From contig CM062205.1 of the NCBI GenBank assembly GCA_031216445.1, positions 17,768,001-17,832,000 of the forward strand: DNA of 64,000 nucleotides, read 5' to 3'. Position numbers and translations under genes: made by a program. This DNA comes from Lateolabrax maculatus (lineage: Eukaryota; Chordata; Actinopteri; Acropomatiformes; Lateolabracidae). Below the pieces are notes generated by a model. It made no database searches and was not told the origin of the DNA. It saw nothing but the letters and a program-made list of their open reading frames with translations. This document shows, in pieces, positions 35,501 to 47,445 of this stretch (its first letter is position 1; each line of letters starts with the position of its first letter).

Positions 35501-37234
35501 ACTCCCTCACTCCCTCACTCTCTCCTTCTCGCTCCCTCCATCTGATCGGGTGACAGCACCTTTAACCCAGGGGCTCCCAAACAAACATTTTCAGGCATTC
35601 ACACCGAATGCATCCTAAACAAGAACAGTTTGAGTGAATATATGTTAGAAAGAAATAATATTTGGCAATAATGTAATTCATCTTCATTCATTTCGTTGGG
35701 GACCCCTGTTGCTCTACCAGGACCCGTACATACCTGTTGTAGCCCTGCAGGGTTTGAAATGTTGGTGGATATTTTGAAGTGTAGATGAGGCGACACTTGC
35801 ATGAACAGAAGCCCCATTCAAAATGCATTTAGAAAAAAAAACTTTATTTAACAATGAAGTCAAACAATATCCTGCTGGATCCCCTCGAAACTGGCTTAGT
35901 GGTTGAATGGCTTTATCTTCCTACCAGCAGATTTAATCTCTGATCTTTTTATCCATTGTAGATAAATACTAATAATAGATTCCAGGCAAATGAAAGGTTG
36001 GTAGAGAATTTGCCAGAATATCTTTTTAATTGCATATGAAATTGAATAAAAATGCCCTTTACGTTTAGATAAATCAAAATACTGTATAATCAATTTTGAG
36101 TGCCACAAATAGATATATTTTTATATTTTCAGATTATGTCTATTTCACATGTCTCCAACATACTGTTTTACATATTTTGATTATAATAGTCTATGTAATC
36201 ATATTAGATCACAGTACCCTAAAGGCATTTAGAAACAAGTTTCTAAAATGTTAAAGCTTACAAATCTGTGTTTCCCTTTATAACCCTCCTCTTTGAGCAG
36301 GATTAACTAAGGAAAAAAACAAAATAACTGTCTTTTCTGTGCATTTAATGAAGACTGTAGTGCACGACTCGTATGTCTTTTCTATATTCATTGTACTTTC
36401 GTCACTGACTAACTAACTTACTGTTAGTGATCAAATAAAGTACATTGGCATGTCCTTTTTTCTGCTGCAAATTTTGAATAAAATAAGCTTATAATAAAAT
36501 TCACTTCTCCAGCATGACCTTAACCCAGCTCCCAACCTATCCAACCTGCAAGTTGCGTATTTTCCCTCTGCGGTGCACATCTGGATCCGTGTACCTCAGT
36601 GAAAACACCAAGTAAAAAAAAAAAAAAAAAAAGACTCTTCTCCACTCGAGTCCACCGCGCTGCGCCGCCACACGGTGGCGCCACTGGCCCGGCTGTGGTT
36701 CCCGTCCTCTCCAGGGAGGCTGCGGGCCGCTCCTTCTATTCCTGGCAGGCCCCGCGCAAACACTCATCCTCCGTTTCCACCGAGCTGTTAGTCCACTCCT
36801 CCACGCGGAGCTGAGAGTCACTGCGGACGGTGCGCTCCGCGGTGCAGGGGGGGACAGGAGGTCTGATGTGCGGGACAGCGCCTTATCTGTTGCACCGCAT
36901 CTTGGTTTTTTTTCGGGGCCACGAAACCCGCGGTGATGCTGACAGAGGTGGAGATGTGGAGGCCTGCAACCAGCCTCGAGATCGTGCTGCTCTGACGCAC
37001 ACTCGCCCATGTCTTCTTCGCGGCTGTGTGGAAACCTTTTTGTAGCTCCTTATTATAACCACAGGAGAGCTATTTATAACCCCCACAGTACCGCATTGGC
37101 CTCATTCCTACTGATGTGTGAAATAATGCTGATGCCTATACGTTTCACTCTCATTTCCCTCACCTTTTTAGCTCTCTTTCTCCTTCTCCCTCCTTCATTT
37201 GTCTTACTTCCTTCTTCCATTTCACTCTCTGTAA

Positions 37235-37253
37235 CCCCCCCCCCCCCCCCCCC
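37235..37253. repeat. Poly-C tract
   Basis: Nineteen consecutive C on the plus strand, G on the minus strand. Confidence 0.9.
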
Positions 37254-37904
37254 TATGTGTGTGTTGTGGAGGAGGCAGTAAGGTTACAGAGGATTACAGC
37301 AGAGCTCTTCATTTTCAAAGAAACGAGCGGTGGAAGCCCATGAGTCACGGATAAAAGATCCAGGCTGTCAGAGGCGGCACCCCCGCCAACCCACCCCCAC
37401 ACAGACCATGTTGTTGGTCTCTGAGCCGTCGTGTGCGACGCTCATCTTCGCCCCTTGTGCACAGACTTATTCCCAGATGTCTATAATGCGCACAGGTGCG
37501 CGTCTCTGCGCGTGTGTTTGTGCACAAAAAAGGGATCATCTCATTAGGCGCCAGCAGAGGGGTTGCCTCACTGGCCTGGAGGAGGTGAGAGTCCCCCCCC
37601 CCCCACACCCCCGTTGTTATGCGCTCCAGCAGCCCGCCTGCGAGACCTCAGCATGTCGCAACGCATCTCCATCCCCACCAGGGTCACACCACGCCGTGAT
37701 GCGACAACCGTCGTCAACGTCACGCCGTCGCCATGGCAACGGCGCTGGGCACAGCATCCCCGAGCAGATGTTGGAGGGGTTAAGAGAGAAGTGAGGGTGA
37801 AGGGAGGAGTGGGAGACTGCGTGAATCCGGCATCTCTGTGTATCTGTGTGTGTGTGTGTGTGTGCGTGTGTGTTATGTGTAATAGTATAAATTCTTAGGT
37901 ACAC

Positions 37905-38755
37905 TTATGTTAATGCTAACTTGCTGATGCCTAGCAGGTATAATGTTTTCTTAGTATAGTAACTTTAAGTACATTTACTCAGGTAGTACTGTGCTTAAGT
38001 ACATATTTGAGGTACTCTATACTTATACAATTAAGAGGAAAATATAGTACTTTTTACGCCTATATCTATTTTACCGCTTTAGTAACTTACTTTACAGGTG
38101 AAGATTTAACACATAGAAAATATGAATATGATGCCTTGTTACTGATTAAACTACCCAGCAGTATATACAATTAGTAAACACATAGATACAATATAATAAT
38201 CCAATAATACATTGTAGTATAACACTCACAGGGGCCAGTTGTCTTCATAATGAGTACTTTATAATACTATGATAACTCTTTTACTTTTCCTTAAGTGTAA
38301 TTTTCAATTACTGATGCAGAACTTTAACTATTATAGGATTTTTTTTTTCTATTGCAGTATCGCTACTTTTATTTAAGGATCTGAATACTTCTTCCACCAC
38401 TGTTAAAGGTTGTACAAATTGAAATTTTGACATGTTAGAGGAAAAGTCAGGGAGGGACCAAAAGGATCCTGAGGGGGACATGAATGTCTGTACCAAATTT
38501 CACGGCAATCCGTCCAATAGTTGTTGAGACATTTGATTCAAACCTACAGATGTGTCATTAGAAGAAAAATCAGAAGACTGTACTGTAAATCACAAGGATT
38601 CATCCTCTTGGAACCATGAGTATTTGTACAAAATTCATGGCAATCTATCAAACAGTTGTTGAGATATTTCGGTTTGAACCAAAGTGGTGGACTGACTGAT
38701 CCGACTAACAGAGTCATGCCACTGGCATCAAACCTCAGTTAGCAACGTTAGCGCA
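37905..38755. repeat. Dispersed repeat family B, copy 2, split by a family C insertion
   Basis: The left piece 37905-37960 ('aacttgctgatgcctagcag', then 'gtataatgtttt') and right piece about 38403-38755 ('caaattgaaattttgacat', 'caatccgtccaatagttgtt', 'gtcatgccactggcat') both match copy 1. They are separated by a family C element. Confidence 0.6.
37965..38402. repeat. Dispersed repeat family C, copy 3, inserted in a family B copy
   Basis: Runs from 'taagtacatttactcaggta' to 'gaatacttcttccaccactg', the two ends known from related fish repeats. Both flanks are family B sequence. Confidence 0.6.
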
Positions 38756-38824
38756 GGTGAGGTTGAGTCATCATACACTGGTGGCAAGCCAGAGGAGAAA
38801 AATCAAAAGACCAGAAACACTCCT

Positions 38825-41800
38825 CGGTTCACATTTTTATTAGGAAAATCATTTTGCAGATTTGATTATTATTATCATCTATATATATATATATGTTATT
38901 TTCAGTTATTCAGAGGATGCATCAGCACAGTATATCTTAATAGGAAGACTATTGCTAGAATAAATATCTATACATCATAATTAGTTAAATAAAAAAAGTC
39001 CCAACAGAAAGAAAACAAAAACAATAGAATCATTTACAAAAAACAATAAGTGCTTTTAAGAAATAAACCATTTGCAAAACCAAAGCCGTAAATGCTGCTG
39101 AGGAATTTATTTAAAAAATACAAAGATGATTCACAGTTTGTGTCCTTGTTCTCATGCTGGCTGGAACACCAATAGGGACCATGCAGGAATGAAGGGCCAG
39201 AGCGACAGAATAGTACCAAACTACGTTACCCAAAAAGTCTATATGCCCCTCTTTACGCCCCTGTCCACAAAAACAGCTTGTGAGGATCTGAGGCGATCAG
39301 ACGAGATGTAAAGGGGTGAGCCGGAGAGGTTAACAGGGTCAGTTTTCCACTAATCTTCCAACAGTGATTTCCTTCAGATCCTCAGCCTCTTAGCTCGACT
39401 CGACAGGACTGTAACCTGCCCTCGTTGGTAGAAATGAGTTTATGGACCATACCTTAATTGGACTAGAAAAACCACAACCTTTCCTGTGTATTTAGATTTT
39501 ACTGATTGCCCTTTGTGTCAGCATCACTGGGTCATGCTTCCCATCCTGCTATGTAAGAACACATGTGAACCGCAATTCCTCTGCTGTACGAGACTCTATA
39601 GCAACACGACCAGTAAGTACTTCACAAAGTGAGGTGAACTTGGCCTGGTCCTAATCTAAGTGCTGCCTATGTAGGTTACTATGGAGACCCAAAGTGTTCA
39701 ATATTAAACAAATAAATATAACATAATGACAAAATATAATTTAACCATGAAACTGTGAAATATTCCAGATTATTTTTAAAACTCAGCTCAATATTATTAC
39801 ATTTTATTTTATCCTTCTTTTTTTCACAATAGCATAATTTAATTGTAGGACATTTTTATTTTATTGCAGCAATTTTAATTTCTCAAATTTCCTTTTTCCA
39901 AAGTCTGTTTTTATTTCACAAAGTAATTTTACAAGTGTTTATTTTATAATGCTACTTTTCATCAAAAGAAACATATTATTATTATATATTCATTTAACAT
40001 ATATTCTGTTATGTGATTGGCTGCTGATTGGTCTGATTAAGCAGACAGCCACTCACAGAACTAGCTCTGCCTTGTTTATCTGGATTGACGGACAAAGACT
40101 TTGTGATGAAAAGTGTTGTTATAAAATATATGTTCAGTAGGGGGAAAAGTATTGTGAAGTAAAAAACAGACTTTAAAATGTAAAATTAACATTTTTAAAA
40201 TAAAAAAACACTGAATGAAATAAACATTACCTGCAATAAACTATTGTGAAAAAGAAGCAATAGGAAAATTCATAGTAATACTGGAATTTTAAACATTTAT
40301 TGGATTATTTCAGAATTTCATGGTTATATTATATATTTTGTCTGTATTTAGTCACACGATTATTCATTTTACAACATCTTATTTAATTAATTTAATATTG
40401 AATGCTTGGACCTTCATAGTTTTTCCTCTTTTGAAGTCAATTAGCTGTTTATCAAAATTATAGCACACTTTAGAAAAGCCCAAAGTTTTAACGACTTCAT
40501 GAGAGCTGGCGATGTTGATATAAAGTCACCTTTGAAAGAAACTCTTACTTTTGCTAAGCTACTTCCAATTGGATGCTTTGACTATAAGAAGGGAAGGCCG
40601 CTGATAGCACCTTCCCACCACAGCATCCTTTCCTCGCCACACGTTCCTCTCTCATCTCTGAAATATTATGTCCTTTGAACACTATTTACAACTATCTACA
40701 ATCAGAAGTGAGCAGGGTCGGCCTTCAGTCTGTTCAAGTGCAACCGACACACAAAAATATATATAAAATCGGAGGGATGAATGTGAAAGAAACTCAAAAT
40801 CTCAGGGGGCGGACAGTTGATTTATGGAGAAGTTGTGCTGACAGTGGGGCCTGTACAACAGTGCAGAGCAGGTTTCACTGACAAGGCTTTTGTAAATGTA
40901 ATATGTGTGTATTAGTGTGTGTGTGTGCAGCTAAGGTCATGCAGTCTGTCTATTTTGCCTGCATGCCTCTTTTATATGCTTGTGTGTGTGTGTGTGTGTG
41001 TATAGGGGTGTGTTTGAGCAGCGGGATGACTCATGCAGAATGTGTAGGCTTTCTCCACAGGAAAGCGTCAAATATCTGTCAGACATTTCATAAGATGGTA
41101 CAACAACAGCACACGAACATGCAGCACACATACGCACTCATGCAGACCAGAGTGAGGGAATGCAAATAGGTGGCTGATTGCGCACATACATGGATGCACT
41201 CATGGTCACACACAGACACAGACAGCAGCAGTGAATATGCTTCATTGACAAATGAGATGAGACGAGCCATGGGAGGATGGGGGCAGAGGTGTCCGTCCTG
41301 ATTCATGCCAGCATTTAACTCACACAGTCCAGAAACTCAACGGACGCTCTCACAACTTCCCATGCACGCCTCCCCACATGCAAGCCCATTTGAATCCTAT
41401 ACAGGCCATGGTTACTGCAGTTGCACTCCATATTTTCACACTATTTCTATTAATAGCACAGCTCCCTCTCTCGCTCCAGCTTGTTGTCCATACTGCTCTT
41501 GCACGCTGTCTCACTGTTTTTCCTCCCTGCTGTATCATATTCCACGCAGGGACATGAACAACGACAGTCTCCTATAGACGTCAGCAGAACAACAGATTGC
41601 ATAAACATGCGCTTGCAATCTGGCATTTGCGTGAAGCAACCAGACGTGTCAAGCTGATATTTATGTAGCGCGTGCATCACCGCTGCCAGTAGCTACACAT
41701 CAGATCAGACCAGAGCTGTCCGATAGGTGTACAGATAATTTCCAGCTTTTGTTTTTTGAGCTTTTTAACCTTTAGATGGACACATCAGGTAGGTACATGA

Positions 41801-44800
41801 CAGAAATCGCTCCATCCTTCTGGCATCTTAATAGAAAAAAACAAAAACAAACCAAGACAAACAATTTCAAATACAACTTGTTTTTTTTTTTTAAATAAAC
41901 TGATGAAAATAAGAGAATAAAAGAGTACGAGTGAGCATCCCTGGCATCTAACAGGTAAAGGGTACGTTTACAATGCAAATTGTTTAGTTTAACAGGACCT
42001 CACATTAGTGCAAAGTACAACGATCGATAACAACGGATTCATTCAGCTTTCAAAATAAAAGAAGTAACAGCCATGGAGTGGAACCTTTAGTTACATATTC
42101 ACATTTTGCTATTATTATCTGATTGATAGATCTGAAGAGTGGATTTGTCAAATACATTATACCATGAGCATCATTATTAAGCTGTATATTACAGTACATA
42201 GCAACATTGAACCTCCTACTGTAACAACATTTCCTGGTTACAAAGGACTTATTCCCAGAAAGACAGCGGGTACAGTTTTTCTTTACATGGGTAACATCTT
42301 ACTTGAAGCTCTTATAAACATTTTATTCAACTACCATATGCTTATTTACAATAACTACACATTTTAATTAGTTTTTATGTAGGTCTGTGGGGGCGTGAAT
42401 AATGCATGAGGGACATTTTACATGGTGCTTATAAATGAGGCCTTGCTGATTCATAAGTCTTCAAGTAAAATGTCACCCTAAAGTGCCCAGTTGTTGATTC
42501 TGCTGCACACATAAAGACAGACAAGGAGACAGATGAAAACAGTTGCTGTGCTTTTTCTTTTCTTTTTTTTTCCAGAGAGACGGACACACAGTTAAAAGGG
42601 GCATCATCTGTGTCTTTGGATTTAACAGTACAGGAGCAGATTATTTTCCACCCAAATCGTTGTTAAAAGCGCCTGAGAGATGGAGAAAAGTAGGCAAATA
42701 ATCTGACTCTACTACGTAGGTCCAACGGCCTACGATCCTGTGGGGTTACGTCACATTTACACGCTTCACGACCACAGCTAACCGGTCACATCACAATACC
42801 CTGTTGTTCAGCAGAACCACAACTTCATTGTGCCATGTACCGGACAAATAAAACACTTTACATCTACATCGAGACGGAGAGCTACCTATGATTATGCGAT
42901 TGTTCCTCCATGTTTAGCACTGGTGAATAAATGTTAAAGATGAAAATCGCACAAAGAAGACAATAAGGAAAAAATATACAAAAAGAAACAATGTACAAAT
43001 AGATATGTCGGTAAAAAAGTATTGTGCTTTTGGCTGTCCTGTGTACACTGTGTACAATATTCCGAGCTCCTGCGTGAAAAAAGGGTGTATACATGCACTT
43101 TGGACATACAGTAGAGCTATTTAATGGCTCCAGGAGAATATTCTGTATTAAACGAAAATCATTAATACATAATGTAGGCAAAAACATGACAAATTACAGT
43201 TGTGTGTGTGTGTGTGTTTATGATATAAAGTGCAATGTGAGGGCATTTAGGCTGAGTGAGCCCTGTTTGTCTTCATGTAATCAGTCAACAGTGTTACTCA
43301 GATGACTTTTTCTTTTTTTTGGACACTTGCATGAATGCATTTGTATGCATGCTATGTGTGTATATGTGCGTAAGACCCATTCTGTTTCCTGTTTACTGAT
43401 GTCTGCATGAGCGTATGAGAGGTAATATGACCAAACCAACCAAAGAGGAAACAGAATTACCAATTCAGGTCGCACTGAATAATAATGCAATTTTACATCC
43501 ATGCCTTATTTATTTATCTTTCTCTGTGCTTTTGTTTAAGAAGGGGTTTTTCGTCTTTTACATGACTTTAAATAGCTTCATAAAGCAAACAAACAAGAAA
43601 AAAAGGCAAAAGAAAAGAAACCTTCACATGAAAAGTGCCAAAGCAAACTGACATTCTCGACCTCAGAACCAAAAAATCATCCCAGTTCGCTTTCGTCTTA
43701 CCAGCTTGGCAATGCTTATCCAAGTGTATCATCCTCGTAGACAAGGCAGACTTGTTTTTGAATTTTGATGAGAGTCCAGCTTCTTTTCATCCAGAGTTAT
43801 CCTACACTGCATGAGAGTCTTAAAAGGATTGTTGCGTCGTATCAGTAGCGTGTGCATACACTGCACCTGGTTGCTTCTCCACTTCAAATGAGGACATTTA
43901 GAGAGTTTGCGGATGAGTTTTTAACATAACAACATCTTGATAAAGGCAAAGTAGTCTTTTTTATTTTTCTGGAGGAATGGTTTGGATGACAAGATGACAA
44001 GATTTGTCCTCTAGCCACAAATATAAGCTTTAATGCTTTGAACTTGACCCTATTCTTGTCACTGATTTACTAGTTTGGGCAGGGCATGTGTAGTCTAGAT
44101 GGAATATATTTAAATATCCCATGTTTATATACATCAGAGTCCTCAGGAGTGGCTCTGGGATGTAGCTGGGTCGCATGTTTTGCTGCTGTAATGCGTTTCG
44201 CTCATGCTTGCAGTTTCAAACCTTCAGGTCCTCCGCTGTCTAGCGTGACTGACACCTCAGTCTCTTAAAATAGTGTTTCTACCAGATGAGTGAGGTTAAC
44301 TAACTTTGTCGACTCTGTTACATATACATTACGTTTCTCTATATTTGTTATAGTAGGGGGTATGCAAAGGATGGGGGTGCTGGGATGTCGAGTGGGTTAA
44401 GGTGTGAGTTGAGCAGGAAGGGAGGGACGGGTGTAGAAGTGAGAGAGGACAGTGGATGTTTTGGGTAGATCAGAAACCTTCAGTCTTTTTGAAGGGACGC
44501 TGCAGTCTTTGGTCTTTATTGCAGTCCATGGTCTTGATGAGCTCCTCAGTCAGGTTTTGTGGCACTTGGATGATGCAAAAGTCCATACCCATGCTGTTTC
44601 CGACTGCAGCTGACGTCCACAGGTAATTCATCTGTGACACACACTTCTTGTTTTCAATTTGCTTCTCGATATTCTGTGCCAGCCTCCCTCATCTCTCCTT
44701 TTAGCAGAATGCACATGGATGTAATGCTCCAAACTGAAATCCTGTATGTCTTTAAAATAACTGCTGAGTTGTGTTTGTGAATGCACCAGTCAAATGGAGG

Positions 44801-44961
44801 AGGATGTGGATGATGAGATTCCTGTTGCCTTCCAGACGTTTAGCTCTGATTGATACGTTTAGTGAGTCTCTCTTCTCTCTCATCTTCCTTCTTTTCCTCC
44901 TTTTCGCTGTATTTCCTCCACCCTCTCTCGCCTCCTCCTCCGTTCTCCTCTTCTCCGGGAT
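38825..44961 (-). other. diras1: diras1 long 3' UTR / downstream region
   Basis: No other gene is visible between the diras1 stop and a minus-strand AATAAA at 38841-38836. If all transcribed, the 3' UTR is about 6.1 kb. Other AATAAA-type signals lie closer, so the true end may be nearer. The plus strand holds GT runs at about 40915-41000 and 43203-43216. Confidence 0.35.
44470..44688 (-). other. Unidentified open frame downstream of diras1
   Basis: A minus-strand frame of 72 codons, with an ATG at 44631 leaving 53 residues and a stop at 44470. Translated pieces include 'NYLWTSAAVGNSMGMDF', 'CIIQVPQNLTEELIKTM' and 'QRLQRPFKKTEGF'. The composition looks protein-like (balanced charge, few low-complexity runs). 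Upstream the reading continues in other frames, as a broken gene might. I recognise no family. It could be a pseudogene scrap, a small ORF in the diras1 3' UTR, or chance. Confidence 0.15.
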
Positions 44962-45654
44962 TTACATCACGCTGCATTTGCCCTTCAGTCTCTCGGCGCG
45001 GGACTGCTTCCCCGAGCGCTTGCCGTCAATGTTGAGGCTCATGTTCCTCTTCTTGTCCAGGTTGAGGAGCTCCTGAAAGAGCTCGGTGACGTTGTGGTTG
45101 GTCTTGGCTGACGTCTCCATGAAGGCGCACTTCCACTGGTTGGCCTGGGCTTCCCCGTCCTTGGTCTCCACCTCCCGCTGGGTCTCATCGCTCTTGTTGC
45201 CCACAAGCATTATGGGGATGGCCTCAACATTGCCCTTTATGGCCAAGACCTGCAGAAGAGGAGAAAAATATTTTTATTATTTTATTTATCCTTGCTTTAT
45301 TATAAATTAAACCATTTATTCTTTGCTTTTCTGTAAAGCATTTTGTGTTGCAGACATGCATGAATTGTGCAATAAAAATAAAAGTTAATTATTATCTATT
45401 AACGGAAACAAACTGCTGTGAGTTTTGCCTTTTATCAACAGATCAAAATAATAGATTTATTCTGTATTTCCATACAGAAGCTAGCCTGGGGGTGATGTCA
45501 AGACTTTGGCTCTCTATAATGTATTAACAAACAAACAAACAAAATAACTCACCATCAATAGACCGCCAAACATATATAAATACACTCATACACTTAACTT
45601 TAACACCATCATCCCTCTTTACAGTACACACTCACCTACAATCAACCCAGCCAT

Positions 45655-45696
<42 letters not shown>

Positions 45697-46018
45697 TATC
45701 AATCCCCACCTGTTGGTAAATGGGTTTGAGCTCCTCCAGGGACTGTTTGCTCGTGATGGAGTAGACCAAGATGAAGGCATGGCCTTTAGAGATGGACAGG
45801 CGCTGCATGGCCGGGAACTGGTGGCTCCCTGTGGTATCGGTGATCTGGAGGGTGCACACGCTCTTATCGCAGCTGATCACCTGGCGGTAGGTGTCCTCCA
45901 CTGTGGGGATGTAGGTGTCCCTGAAGGTACCCTTCACGAAGCGCAGGACCAGGGAGCTCTTCCCCACTCCCCCTGCCCCGAACACCACCACACGATAGTC
46001 GTTGCTCTGCTCCGGCAT
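44962..46018 (-). CDS. diras1: GTP-binding protein Di-Ras1
   Basis: Two coding exons on the minus strand, 46018-45710 and 45249-44962, joined in phase 0, give 198 residues, the same length as human DIRAS1. G1 is GAGGVGKSS at 14-22, the switch I Thr is at 39, and G3 is DTTG at 61-64. The residue matching Ras Gln61 is Ser65, so GTP hydrolysis is expected to be weak, as known for the Di-Ras family. NKSD is at 121-124 and ETSAK at 148-152. The C-terminus CSVM is a CaaX box ending in Met, so farnesylation is expected. Di-Ras1 is a brain-enriched Ras-like protein that antagonises Ras/ERK signalling. A third, non-coding exon joins at the acceptor before 46033. Human DIRAS1 lies next to GNG7, as here. 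Confidence 0.96.
45656..45690. repeat. CA microsatellite just inside the diras1 coding intron
   Basis: Read on the gene strand this is a GT run starting about 20 bases after the splice donor at 45709. Confidence 0.92.
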
Positions 46019-47279
46019 TCTGCCCCCCTCAGGCTAAAGACAGTGTTACACCTATGATGTTGAGGGTAGGCGCATGGGGGGGAAGCAGGATGAGAAGGGT
46101 GAGGGGTTGGGAGAAGAGGATCATTTTAGCAAAGAGGAATTTTAGCAAATGAGCAGTCAGCAGAAACAAAGCAGACAGGGGAACAGGAAGGGAAGTGCTG
46201 GTGGGACTTGACCTCAAGCCAGTGGGCGTGAAAGCACTCAAACTGTCCTCGTGGTCTGACTATGAGCCAGAGTACAAATTACAGAGGATGAGGTTGGTGG
46301 GACTCCAAGTGTTTCACCTGACGCAGACATTTCCCTAATCAATACTGTTCGCAGAATCACAGTTTCTCAGTTTCAGGCCCCAAAACATTCCAGCGTTTCC
46401 TCATTTATCAACTTTAGCAACTGCAGCAAACCCTGGAAGAGACAGAGACAGAGAGTTCTTGCAGCAAAGGAGAACAACAATAACAATAACATGAACTCAT
46501 GTATAATACAACACAATGTAATACAACAGAACCCCAAACAACAGCTTAAGAAATGACTAGAGTTGAATCAACATCTTTCTAACACAAAAACAGAACATTA
46601 GCCTCACATGAGAATTATACAGTACACTGCAAGGTTACTGTATTGGGTTCTATGAGGTTGCAAAATTGCCCAAACATGAACTTAAACTGATTCACCAGTG
46701 CCTCTCTGTCATGCTTCCTTTTGGTATGGATCCAAGAACAGGGTAGCAAGGATGGGCATTTATTAAAAATAAATAATATAAATAAACTAAAACTAAAAAG
46801 ATGAAAACTAGATGCATGTGTGATACGTTTTCATTGTCATTTTGTTCACTTGAAAGGTAAACATAATTAATTTTGGAAAATCTGTGAGGTGGTGCTATCC
46901 TGTGACATAACTCTCAAACATATCTGGCTCTATGGGGAAATGTGAATGTTGCCACTGTCAATTACATTTCTACTTGTACAACTCATTAATATCCCAAAAA
47001 TTAAAGCTACCCTGATCAATATTTTTCTACTAACAATGGATCAAATGACTACGTATATGTGAAAGGTATCGCTCGTTGCGACAAATGAACACAGAAGTAT
47101 CCAAAACTCTGTAGGTCCATTTAATTCTACAGAGCCTTCAGGCATCTTTCAGCTTATTATTTGCTATCACACGCCTCAGCTTGTTGCTGCCCCTAAGTGG
47201 CCAAAAAATCAATTAATGCAGGTTTAAGGAAGGTCATTTAGAAACCAGTAATGATTTATTCTTTCACAAAATATCTGCT

Positions 47280-47445
47280 GTGCACACACGTGGTGGAAGA
47301 AATATTTAGCAATATCACACTGTATAAACACTATATAAGTAAAAGTCCTGCATTCAAAATTGTAGTACACCTAGTGTTATACCTATTAAAACAATGCAAT
47401 GTATTATAGCTAATCTACTATGAAACATAGTGTACAAAAAAAAGA
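47280..47445. repeat. Partial family C-related repeat
   Basis: Contains 'gtggtggaagaaatatttag' and 'agtaaaagtcctgcattcaa', phrases common to this group of fish repeats. Confidence 0.45.

Larger units (their letters stand above)
35501..38824. other. Intergenic region between gng7 and diras1, with CpG-rich block and nested repeats
   Basis: AT-rich from 35.6 to 36.5 kb with nothing recognisable. A CpG-rich block lies at about 36600-37050 and has no assignable gene; it could be an alternative gng7 first exon or an enhancer. A 19-base C run is at 37235-37253. Family B and C repeats fill 37.9-38.75 kb. Open frames here (for example 37330-37794) start without clear ATG support or similarity. Confidence 0.5.

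Noticed and set aside
36537..37010. 157-codon minus-strand frame in the CpG-rich block
   Set aside because: GC-rich DNA keeps frames open by chance; it includes a poly-Phe stretch from a poly-A tract and no known domain.
37330..37794. 154-codon plus-strand frame
   Set aside because: Low-complexity composition in CpG-rich sequence with no recognisable domain or splice sites.
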